NCBI GenBank assembly: GCA_018296165.2 | Contig: JACKQL020000021.1 | Coordinates: 806,001 to 870,000, forward strand | Length of the DNA stretch: 64,000 nucleotides | Origin: Termitomyces sp. T153 | Lineage: Eukaryota; Basidiomycota; Agaricomycetes; Agaricales; Lyophyllaceae | Reading direction: 5' to 3' | Part shown: piece by piece, positions 11,573 through 22,052 of the stretch | Layout: the number at the start of each line of letters is the position of its first letter | Position numbering within the stretch: position 1 is the stretch's first letter | Made by a program: the position numbers and the translations under genes | The notes under the pieces: model-generated | What the model was told of the DNA's origin: nothing | The model's input: only the letters and a program-made list of their open reading frames with translations | Databases searched by the model: none

Positions 11573-12440
11573 TGATGCGTAATCGAAAGTTCAGCTGTGT
11601 TTTTCGAACTCAGCCAGATCTCCGATTCACAAAGATGCTCAGGCCTTTAGTTACACTAACTCGACTCAATAGAACGTAGTAAATGAATAAGATTTTATTT
11701 GATTTAGTTCACAAGAAAGACCGGGTCAGACTTGTTAAACGGGGTTCAATTAAAATGTTTCAAATAAACTAATAAACCCAAAGCCTCTTTATACTCGTGA
11801 GCCTAAGATAACTGGTTATCCGAGCCGTGGTACGTAGAATGCTTGGCCATCCTCCCCAAAACCTCGCTCCTTTTATACCTTTGCTATCTGCACACAGATC
11901 ATTGTGCCCCGCATGGTATCGGCCAATGTCCTAGTCATTTTCCAGGCTTGGCCTTTGTCCAGGCCTATTTTCCAGTTAAACTCTTTTTCCAGCCTCTTTT
12001 CCTCCTGTCTTTTCCTTCTTTTTTGTGACTTTGGCAGCTTCGGGGGTGCTGATGGCAGCTTCGATGATATTGGTGGTTAGGACAGTAAGGCAAACACGTT
12101 ATTTCGAAATAGGTGGTCGCGAGAGGGTCTTTTGTGGTACATAGATTACTTGGCCTAGATGACTGATCCCAGATTATGACCTGTGATTGCCGTCTCGGCT
12201 CGATACAGCCACTAGCTTGGTTCTTAGTCATTTAATTGACTTTTCGACCTTGACGTGTTCCTTTGGGCTTGTTATCTCAGTATTGCATTTCTTAGGGAGG
12301 CTTTTGGTGATTTTTCTTCAAAGTAAATTTTTCTGTGTCTACAGTTTTTGACACTCAGCTTACAGTTTTTGGCTGTTTTTGGTTTTATCTTTTTAGGATT
12401 TACTTCTTCAACCAGCCTCTGTTTTGAGGCCAGCATATCA
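11573..12440 (-). mobile_element. Solo LTR, element-2-type Gypsy
   Basis: TGATGCGTAATC ... GGCCAGCATATCA with TGAT/ATCA ends and a perfect 4-bp duplication gtat (11569-11572 and 12441-12444). Shared blocks with the element 2 LTR include cctttagttacact and ttttgaggccagcatatca. Orientation follows elements 1-3. The insertion leaves only 29 bp between the P450 stop codon and the LTR. Confidence 0.85.
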
Positions 12441-12444
12441 GTAT

Positions 12445-12751
12445 CATGATTCATTACTGTCAATGAGGACCTTGCCCTGTCTGCAAATATTGTACCTGTA
12501 ACTTTTCTCTTTCTGGCTTTGTTATCAGGAGTTGGGTGAAGTTCCCCGCTGTTTTGTGTCAGAGAAGAGCTCAGTCTTGTCATCTCCATGGGGGGTTTGG
12601 CAAATTACATCCACAGAGAGTCAGTCCATGGGAGGTCATGGAGGGGAGGAGGGCAAAGGTCCAGATGCAAGAATTTGGTCTCAAGTAGCTTTGGATTGCA
12701 TCCCTTCCAGAGCTCTGAGGGTGGGATGTCAAAGTCCAAGGTAAACTGCCT
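12445..12751 (-). pseudogene. Unidentified coding-like remnant
   Basis: The minus strand reads open in one frame from about 12660 with a single internal stop, into a stretch including the basic motif KARKRKV, up to the target site of the solo LTR at 11573-12440. I do not recognise the protein. It may be a piece of a host or transposon gene into which the LTR inserted. Confidence 0.3.
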
Positions 12752-12756
12752 ACAGC

Positions 12757-13834
12757 TGTCAGGTTCCACTGACCACAGGAGCTCAGCTTAGCTGGGCAAA
12801 TCCTTACTATGCAGACACAATGTCCTGTGCTTATGACCTAGCGCTCTGGGGATGGTTTGGACCTCAGATACTTGCAAGGAGAAGCTATGGGGAGTGGTCC
12901 AAGCAAGTTCAGGGTGGTCTGGGGAAGTCTAAGACCAAGTATATTAAACATTGGGCTTGGGCAGATGTCAGGTACAAATCCATAAGCAAGTGTATGGGCT
13001 GCAGAGTAAGCAGAGGCTTTATGAGTGATGGGAGCAGAGCCAGAGTGTGATGGGGGATCAATTAAGTGTGATGAGTTCCAGGGCTGAGTGTAGAGCGAGG
13101 TCTGGAGTTATCATATGAATGTTTGAAGGGTCATAGTGTGTGCACAGAGTTCATAATGATGTCAGAGTTGAAAGGAACTTAGGAATGATAAAGGAAACAG
13201 AGCCAGATGAGATGAGACAAAGTCAAGACAAGATGGAACTGAGAAAGAGATAGATTTGAGACTAAAGATAGAAACAGAGATGAGCCCAGGAGATGAAACA
13301 GAAGGAAACACAAGACACAGGTAACCAAGTAAAGCAATATCAAGACTGAGGTAACAGATGCTACTTTATGGTTTATATACTAAGTACTAGACCTCCTCTA
13401 GGGGTCAAAGGTGTGGCAGTGGGGCTCATCAGAGCTGTGTGGGGTTGACAGGTGTTGGGTCTGATTGGATGGTAGGCTGAGGCAATATTCTGATGGGAAC
13501 TGATGGGGACATGGTCCTCCTTGTGGTCATTGGAGAGCTCCAGAGGAGTTGTGTGGGTTGTAGGGGTCAGCCAATGATGTATGCCTGGGTCAGGGGACAT
13601 GTCAGAGAGCCTCAGGGCCTCATGGGGGAGGAGGGGTATCTGAGGAGGCCCACAAGGGATGCATTGGAGTCTGTCAGGAGGTTGTCAGGGTTTGCCAAGG
13701 AAGTGTTGGAGTTAGCTGGGACAAGTGCCATGGGTCAGCAAAGGCTGGAGTGAGTCAGGGGGTTGTTAGAAGAAGCTCCAGAGGAGCAGGGTGACCTGGG
13801 GGGAGGTCTGGGGGTCTGGGAGTGGGTCATGACA
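12757..13834 (-). mobile_element. Solo LTR, Gypsy family D, inverted
   Basis: Reverse complement of the family-D LTR: starts TGTCAGGTTCC and ends GGGTCATGACA. The flanking 5-mers acagc and atggc match at only 3 of 5 bases, so a target-site duplication is possible but eroded. It lies between the remnant at 12445-12751 and the 3' LTR remnant of element 3. Confidence 0.8.
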
Positions 13835-14148
13835 ATGGCAGTCACCCCCTAATGGTATATCACATGTGTTTGGCTGTGCCACTCCTTGGCTTATTTTTTT
13901 TGTTTGTGATGCCTCTGTTTTGAGGCTGGCATATCAACTTCCCTGCACTTATGAGATGACTGCCCTCAGTCATTACACCATGCTGATAAGCTGCTTGCAC
14001 CCTCATTCCCTTTTCATGATTGACTGAAAATTATTTTCCTTTCTGCAACATCCAGGAAAGAAAATTTTGTTCTCCACCTTTGTACTCAATTGTTTCCACC
14101 ACCCTTGCTTTAAAAGCACTCTTCTCAAGGTCTGCTTTCCCCATCACC

Positions 14149-15345
14149 ATGTTGTAAAAGGCCATTCCTACCACTCCCCAAAAATGCCTAATCCTAAAAT
14201 CCTTCACCTGCAGGTTGTGATCACAACCTTGCCTCATCCTGCTCCCTCACATTGTCATACCCTTTGCCACCTGACTTTTATGGAATGCTTCAACACACTG
14301 TCAAATGGGATGCTAATCAAGTCATCCTCACTGTCCTTCAGTGCCTGTTGTTTGCACAGGCCATAATTGGCTTGTGTAATATGGTGGCAGCCTTTTCCAG
14401 CACTCCTGCCAATCATGCTAGGTACCTGGGCTCTATTGGTTGGGTACACTTTTCCCTTTTCTTTCTTGCTTTCTTCTTCTCAGAAAAATCCCTCAGAACT
14501 TTGCTGATCAGGCCAATTTTCCCCTCCTGGCTGATCAGCAGGGCCTCTACAATGCCCTTACTGCTGTTTTGGTTGTTCTCAATTGCCAGGCAGCTGTCAT
14601 TTCTGCAGCTGTCAAGTTGTTTTTCTTGTTTGCTGATGCCATCATTCAAACTGAGGACAACTGCTGCAAAGTCCAGTGCCAACATGAGGCAGAAGCAGTG
14701 AGCTTGCCCCCATCTCTTCCTTCCTCTTAACCTTCTCTTACTTCCTTTTTCTCCTAGAAAGAACACCATGATCATGAAGGTTGTGATATCAAGATGTTGC
14801 ATCCATCTCCCACCCACTCTTCAAAACAAAAAGCTAATGTGAGCCTTCCCAGCCTCCAATCTTAACCTCCTCACTCATTGATTTGACACTGTCTCAGCTT
14901 TGATCTTAGCCAATTACAAGTCTGGCAGCAAGACAGCCCTCTACTTCTGGGCTAGATTGATGCCATCCTTGAGGCAAACCCTGTTGTCAATGGCCACAGT
15001 TTGGCCCCCTGTGAAAACCTCAAGAAGCAGTACAAGGCAGTGGAGCTTGCTGCAGAACAGCAGCTCCACCTCCTGGATGTGTCCCTTCAAATGTACAAGT
15101 TGATTATGGCTTGTCTCTCTCATCTGGACAAGGCCTTAGCCCCTGCCAACATCAATCTTGCCCATCCCCTCAACACACTCAATGTTTCATTCAAGGTATA
15201 ATTTCTTTTCATTCTGTCCTTCTTTCCCTCAGTTATTGGCCCAGTCCTCTAGTCAGTTCCCAAAGACTCTGACATCAAACTTGCCAACCCCCCTGCATCT
15301 GAACCCAAAGGTTCCTTGGAGCTTCCACTGACCCCTATATTGTAA
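14149..15345 (+). pseudogene. Antisense accessory gene of Gypsy element 3
   Basis: Homologue of the multi-exon gene at 43073-44388, antisense to the element's pol. Exons read: 14149-14443, 14497-14697 (201 nt), 14758-14838 (81 nt), 14910-15195, 15253-15345 (93 nt). The 55-nt exon 4 is missing by deletion. Lesions are a stop three codons after the start (14155-14157) and a 1-nt deletion near 14270. Introns keep gtgagc or gtac starts and cag or tag ends. Recognisable segments include YGMLQHTVKWDANQVIL, GLCNMVAAFSSTP and AEQQLHLLDVSLQMYKLI. It is tail-to-tail with pol. No known domain. Confidence 0.75.
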
Positions 15346-16385
15346 ACACTTGTTTTGCCTCTGCCTTACATAGCATAGCTGTACTCTTAGCTAGCCCTAC
15401 TACTAAAAAAACCCCTACATATCTCTATTCTATATCCCAATAATTAATGCCATTAACCCTGAAAATGTGTGACTTTAATAAGCTTTTACTTATTTTTGAT
15501 TTTGTTAAGTAAAACTCTTAATTTTTTGTCAATCTTTGGGGCTGTTTTCTGACCCCTCCATGTCATGGTCCAGAGGCTCATAAAGCCTTATAGAACCAAA
15601 TGACAGATCTGATATAGTATTTTCAGCAGGCTTTTGTAGTTCTTCCCTTAACTCTTTCATCTTTTCTGGAGTGATATCTACTGATTGCTCTAGGCTTTGT
15701 CATAGCTCCAATTGTCTGCAAGCTTTGTAAGGGACTACTCTAAAAGCTGCTACCCTGGTCTGCCAAACTGACCCATCCAGCTCTGCCACAATATAGTTAC
15801 CACCTCTGGTCTGGTAAGGCCAGCTACACACGCCCCTACCAATGACTCCAACATTGGGCTTGCCAATTCTCCATAGGCCAGGCTCAAGAGTGCCATGGAA
15901 ATATCAAAAGTCATCATGGTGTAAGCATCAGTGCTGCCTCTGCCTTGACACAGCCTGGTTAGAATATCTCCTCTTAACCCTTATTCTGTACTCCCAAATA
16001 ATGCCATTTTACCTGAAAATTGTGTGACTCTTAAGTTTTTAAGTTATTTTCTAAGCTCCATTCTTGAGTTCATCAATATTCAAGCTTATTACCTTGAACA
16101 CTCAATTCATGATCTGATGGCTCATGGAGCTTTATTGATCCAAATGATATGTCTGACATGGCCTTTTCAGAAGGTTTTTTAGAGTTTCTTCCTTAGCTCC
16201 TTCAACTTAGCTGATGTAATATCAACCCAATGCTCAAGGCTGTGAGGTAGTACCAATCATTTTTGAGCTTTATAGGGTACAGCCCAGAATGCTGCCACCC
16301 TGGTCTGCCACACTGATCCATCCAGCTCTGCCACAATATAATTACCACCTCTGGTTATAGCAATGACTACCATAGGCCCATGAAA
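15285..16385. repeat. Internal tandem duplication in element 3, about 550 bp
   Basis: About 15285-15830 and 15850-16385 are diverged direct repeats. Each holds the last exon and 3' flank of the accessory gene followed by the pol C-terminal segment (minus), for example ctctgccacaatatagttaccacctctggt and its near copy at 16325. The duplication therefore spans the tail-to-tail junction of the two genes. Confidence 0.7.
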
Positions 16386-18218
16386 TCATGGTAACATCTT
16401 GGCATTAAGTGAACTTTTAGTAAGCATGTTTTTGACCAAGACTAAGTCTTTGATTGAGTGCTTATGCTCTTCTGCAAACTTCAATACCCACTGGAGTGTG
16501 GCTTTTCCAACTTGTTCTCTCATTTCCTCCACATGTTGATGGTGCTTGGCTAATGCCCAAGCATGATAGCCAATCAATTCCTCTGTAGATAGTGACCCTT
16601 CTGGAAATTCAATTAACCAGGTAGCCTCTAGCAAATCTCAAGGTAGAGTTGGAAGAGCCCCAGTGACCATGAAGTATGGTGAACATCCAAATCTCTGATG
16701 GATGGCAATGCAATCACTCCACATAACATGGAAGAACAAACAGAACTACTTAGTCCAATCTTCACAAGCTTTGAACAAAGCTTGCCTGACATCCCAATGT
16801 GGCCTTTTAATTCTGCCATTGGCTGGGAAATTGGAAATTCCTCTAATTCCATATTTACTTTCCAGCCAGGCTAGGACTTTCTTAAATTGACCAGCATTAT
16901 TAGTGATGATTTCAGAAATGCAGCCCCAGCAACAGATCACATCTTCAAATAACCATTGGCCAATTGTTTTATAGTTCTCTTTGTGCAAGGGCTGCCCTTC
17001 CATCCAAGAAGACAATGCACACCTGCCATGGACAATGTACCTCCAGCCATTTGAAGCTGGAGTCATGTGCATGGTATCAATGTAGATTGTTTGGAAGGTA
17101 GAGGGTGTATAGGTCACTGTGGGGGCTCTGTTTATAACTGTCTTCTGATGTATCTGACAGTTGTGACAAGTCCCAACATACCACTGCACATCTCCATCAA
17201 TTCCTGGCCATCAAAATCACTCTTGTATCAACATTTTAGGTGCATAAGTCCCCCTATGCCCCAAGGCATCATGTGCTGATTTAAGCATGAACATTTGTCT
17301 ATTGATATTGACTACTAGCTTATGCCTGCCCTCATGATTGCACTTGTACAGTCTCTCATTTGGATCAAAGGAGAACTGTCTTGCAAACCTCTTGAACTTG
17401 TCTGGGTCCCAACTCTGCAAACCCTCAGGTTCTTTGCTTGGGTCTTGTAGCCAACTTTGTATGATTGGTAGCAAGTCATCCCACTGTCCACTCTCACCCC
17501 CTCTTCTATGCTCTAAGTAGGCTTGTAAGTCTGCTTTCTTGTTCTTCTCAGTATCCTCTGTAGGTAACAGAAGCTGAGAGAGGGATAGTGCTGCAACAGG
17601 ATCCATTCTGGATGTCTGCTGCTGACTTAGAACTGCCTTCCCAAGTTCCACTTCTTGAGACCTTGCTCTATCAAGTTCTTGTTCAAAGTCTGACACATCA
17701 GTAGCTACTGTTTGTAGATAGCCCCCTCTAGTGTCAATTTAATCTGCAAACTCTTCAAGAGCCAAGGGTTCCCAATCCTCACATCCTGGTTGATTGTTGG
17801 TTTTAGCTGGAATTCAAAGTGCATAGTCTTCAGATTGTCCACCAACTCTGAATTAACAGGTGGGTACTCCTCATCTCCTGGCTGCTTGAGCCTTCTAGAC
17901 AGGCCATCAATGCTAGATGTTTTTCCTGGCATATGCCTCAAGGTAAAATGAGAGAGTGGTCCATCCTCAATCCATCTCATAATAGTTGCATTAGGTCCTA
18001 CTCCAGGATTGCTTAGCATTCCCTTCAAATACTTGGCATCTGTTTCTACCACAAGTTTTTTACAGCCAACTAACCAATACTTATTGGCTTGCAAAGCACT
18101 CATCAAACCACAGAGTTCTCTCTAAGGTTGTGAGAACATTGCCTCTCTCTCATTTGAAGTAATGGATCCTAGCTTAGCACAGGTGCATTGCTTAGGATTG
18201 TCTGTATCTTCCTGGGAT
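15560..18218 (-). pseudogene. Gypsy element 3 RNase H-integrase remnant
   Basis: Minus-strand blocks: RNase H at 17705-18106 (LVVETDAKYLKGMLSNPGVGP-type), linker and integrase zinc finger at 17217-17696 (HDALGHRGTYA), core at 16746-17189 with IDTMHMTP and ITNNAGQF (the second Asp of TDNAGQF is now Asn), and the C-terminal region at 16386-16634. Frames are broken many times and the C-terminal segment is duplicated. Confidence 0.85.
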
Positions 18219-18223
18219 ATTCC

Positions 18224-18454
18224 TGTAACATTTCCATTATGGGTCACGCAACTTACAGTTCACACCTTGTAAATCAATACCAGTCAATTGGTTCTAATCT
18301 ACAAAGTATGAAGTAAGGTGCTGCCTTATGTAATGTCAGTACAGATATTTATGAGTAGTGTCATGTGATCATATGATGCTACCATATAATATAATATATA
18401 ATTAAATATGTGTTACTGATGGAATGCTAAGGAGGTAACAGGCACTCTGTTACA
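18224..18454 (-). repeat. 3' LTR of the TGTAAC element
   Basis: 231 bp, next to the purine tract at 18455-18469. About 85-90 percent alike, by eye, to the LTR at 30072-30289. Confidence 0.85.
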
Positions 18455-18776
18455 TACCCCCTCTTTTGAGTCTGTCAATGGACCCACACAAAATCAGAGT
18501 ACACAGTAGACAAAGAAAAGGGGCTGGGATACAGCATCCCACCCAAGAATCTCACTGGAATTCAAGTACAAACCCCTACACTGCACAAGTGGTAGGATCC
18601 AATGATCCTACTTGATAAATTGGACATAGCAGCATCCTAACATGCTGTCCAACTGCACTAGGCATTCAATGGGCACTCAGTGAGCCCATATATGTTAATC
18701 CAATATTACTGGTGAACTACAATAATAATTCACCTGGCCCATTCATCCATCTTCAAGGCCTCTGCTTCCTTGTTGC

Positions 18777-19423
18777 TCATAATGTCCACCCAGTGCTTTG
18801 ATACAGTGTTAGCCATATCCCACTTGATCCAGCCTCAGGAGCAGTTGGGGTAGCAATGTTAGTTGCTATGGCTGCATCTGAGGGGCTGGGGACAACCTGT
18901 GGAGTTGTCACTGGTTGGGGATTTGTGGGTGCCACAGAATCATTGGCATTGTCCAATTCCATGGACTCCTCTGTAGGTGCATACTGAGAGGATGCACCAG
19001 AGCTTGTAGCAGGGTCTGTAGTGGCTATTGCCACTGACAAAGAGGGCCCCTCCTCAGTTGGAGCTGCTTTTATGGGAGGGTCGATGGAAAATGGCTCCTC
19101 TACTTGTGCAAGCATGGCTCTCACTACCTCTGCAGGTCAGTGCAGGAGGTGAGTGAAGATGCTGGTCTCACTATAGCACAGCCATTTGGCCATGCTGTTT
19201 GGGGAGTGGCCTCTACTCTCATGGAGTTGAAGGAGCACCCAGAAGTGCTCCTGATCTTCAGTGGTGGGTGCATACCACCCATTGTACCCTTCCAAAGCAG
19301 TGGGCACACCAATGGTTTGGAGTCAACAATGACATTCATTGTCAACTCACATGAACAGGTCTGCATGCAATGTGCTCCCTGACCAGTAGTGATTGAGGAA
19401 GTATATACTATAAGTATACACAT
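18777..19423 (-). pseudogene. Unidentified coding-like region of the TGTAAC element
   Basis: Two abutting minus-strand frames: 19423-19124, with a cysteine-containing N-terminal half, and 19124-18777, rich in Ser, Thr, Pro and Ala and ending ...YQSTGWTL. Composition suggests a linker or tail region of a polyprotein. I recognise no domain and propose no function. The stretch 19424-19890 holds no gene I can support. Confidence 0.3.
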
Positions 19424-19892
19424 GATTCACTGAGGTGGGGGGCATGCAGTTTGCAAGGAGGTGACATATCACCTGCATCTCACTGAGATTATTGACTTGC
19501 ATAGGCAGCACTTGCAGTCTATGCAGAGTGAAGGTGTAAGGGGTGAAAGGATTAAATTTCCCTACATGAGTCCGGTAGTCATCAACTGCATCTCAATACA
19601 GCCAATGTTAGGGGATGTCCCACTTGTTTCCTCTTCTTCTCCAGTTCTTGTCAGATTTCCCCTGTTATAGTTTTCCTTCATTCTCCTTCCTTTTCCCTAT
19701 CTATTGGTCCTAGTTTCAGCCCTCAGGCTACACTGGTTCTCTGTCAATAATTCAGACAAGTGTGGCCCCTTTGACACTGCCACCCACTTATGTAACTGCT
19801 GACCAATTGCTGACATATCACTTTTGTCTTTTTTCTCTGTCATACTGTACAGTTGTTTCTCATGCTTCTGAAGCCTCTGAAGCATCACACTG

Positions 19893-20326
19893 GCCTAGGG
19901 AATCTCCAGACTTGTTCTCTTTGGATCTCCCTTTGCCAGGTGAGCAGTTATCTCAGTAAACACTGTACAGTACCAAATAGACTTTGGATCTCCCTTTGCC
20001 AGTTGTGTGATTGAGCCACAGCCTCCAGAGGTCACTCTTACAGCAGAACAAGTCTCTGGATTTGGTCTGGAAGCCAGAGGCCATTTACAATGGAGTTCTA
20101 CTTTTTGATTTGATTTCAGATTTGGTTGTTGTTGGGTGTTTTTTCCAGAAGCTCTAGAGTAAATATGAACACTAGCATTGGGAATCCTTAGACTTGTTCT
20201 CTTTGGATCTCTCTCTGCCAGGTGAATAGCTAAAACTCTAGAACTTCTTGTAGATGCTGAATTGACTTTGGATCTCCCTCTGCCAGTTGTGAAATTCAAC
20301 CACAGCCTCCAGAGGTCACCCTTGCA
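19893..20326 (+). repeat. Two partial chromovirus LTR copies in tandem
   Basis: About 19895-20042 and 20176-20326 repeat the same unit, each containing gacttgttctctttggatct and agcctccagaggtcac. They match the right-hand part of the minus-strand LTR at 35895-36168, whose end is ...CACTTACA. The second copy leads into the gag at 20444. Confidence 0.7.
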
Positions 20327-20443
20327 GCAGAACAAGTTGCTAGATTTGGTCTGAGAGCCCCCTTTTTAATTTCCTGAGTTTCTACTTGGTTCCTCAAAAC
20401 ATCTCTCCCCCACCAGTGTCTTAGTGCCCCCTGTGCTCCTCCT

Positions 20444-21718
20444 ATGACCCAACAAACCCCTCCAGCACCTCCCCCTGATGCTTCAATCCCCCAGGACAAT
20501 GCCTGGAATTGTTTGCTGTCTCTGGAGACACAGATTCAACTTACTCAAGCCTCCCTTACTTCCCACACCACTGAACTTACTGGGCTCCATCAAACCACTG
20601 AAGCAGTGTCTCCTTTCCCTCCAGCCCCTCTTGGAATGTCTCCTCCTTGCTCCTACTCTTCCTCCTGGATCCCCAGCAGCTGCAGGAAGGTTCTCTTCTG
20701 CACCTAGCTTGGAGGCCTTAGCACCCTGCTCTAAACTTCCTTGCCTTGCACTCCCTGACATATTTGATGGGGACCATAGAGTTGGAACATTTCCTCCAGT
20801 CTTGCATCACCTATATCCAGTTGAGTGGTGAAGCCTTCACCTCTGACACCTTAAAAATTGCTTGGGTTCTCTCTTACATGAAGGCAGGCTGAGCCTTGAC
20901 CTGCACACTGTGCATCCTTCAATGCCCTGGAGGAGTTGAGAGTTTTTCTGGCTGGCTGGAGTTTGAGAAGGAGTTCCAAGCTGAGTTATTTTCCCTTGAC
21001 CTTGCCCAGACCACAGCTCTTTCCCTTTGAGACCAAATCCAGTGTGGTCAAGGAAAGCAGTCACTGGACAAGTACATTGACCCTTTCAGTGCCTTAGCTG
21101 AACAGGTTGGCTATCCAGATGGTCTGCAACTCTGCCTCACCTTCTGTGATGGACTCCACCCCTCTCTCATGGATCATATTGATAGTATGGCAGAGGGGTG
21201 CTCAGATGATGAGCATGTCAATATCGGTACAAGGTGGCACATGAGCAGTGACAGTTGATGGAACTGCAATGTGAGCTGCGGCAGATGCAACCCTTGACCC
21301 TTCTTCTTTCTTGTGGTGGGTGCACCCCCTGAGCTCCCCCTTCCATGCCTGCTCTAGCAGCCCCACAAACTGGTGCAACTCTTCCCCTTTTATTCCATGT
21401 TGCTCCCTTGCACTCCTTACCCCAAGGAGTCCCAATGGATGTGGACACCTCCTGACAGTGGTCCTCTACTCCCCTATTGTGTCAAAGCTGTGGTTGTGTC
21501 AAAGCTGTGGAAAGGCAGTTCACTTTGCCTGCTACTGTCCCCAAGGGCTAGAAGTCTGCTACTTGTCTGCATCAGAGCAAGAAGAGCTGCTCATCCAACT
21601 CCTAGCAGCAAGGGATGCAACAGGAACCCCCTCTCCTGATGCACCTACAGCTGTCCACTCCAATGAAGCAGCTGATGTATTGGAGGACACTCCTACAGAG
21701 TTAGAGGAGGGGTTTTAA
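20444..21718 (+). pseudogene. Chromovirus gag remnant
   Basis: N-terminal segment with AWNCLLSLETQIQLTQASL, a capsid-like block (LPDIFDGDHRVGTF, then FTSDTLKIAWVLSYMKAG), and a C-terminal zinc knuckle CQSCGKAVHFACYC (C-x2-C-x4-H-x4-C) in the open frame 21311-21718. Gag binds and packages the element RNA. Stops at 20831 and 20892 and several frameshifts make it a pseudogene. Bases 21719-22050 continue coding-like but cannot be assigned. Confidence 0.75.
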
Positions 21719-22052
21719 AAGGGCAATGGATGAACTGTATACCACCATTGCCTAGTGCTAATCATTTCACTTTCCTATCTATAGAATCAAATATATCTGT
21801 TGCTGCTCTTGATACTACACCCAAAATGATAAGCCCCTCCTCCAACATACAAACCTCCTCTCCAGCTAAAGTCTCTGATGGAGACACACCTCAACACATA
21901 GGCTCCTCTCCCTTCTTCTTTGGAATTTCTGATGGAAGACTTGGAGACTGAGATGATGGTAAGTGCCAGTGCTGTGACTAAGACTGGCAATGCTGCTAAG
22001 GTAACTCTAGCTTTTTGAGGACTTGTTGCCCAATGACCAATTTTTGTTCCAG

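Noticed and set aside
12752..13839. Target-site duplication of the inverted family-D LTR
   Set aside because: Flanking acagc and atggc agree at only three of five bases, so I did not claim it.
18301..18420. AT-rich stretch as a promoter or origin
   Set aside because: It lies wholly inside a short LTR repeated at 30072-30289; no independent evidence.
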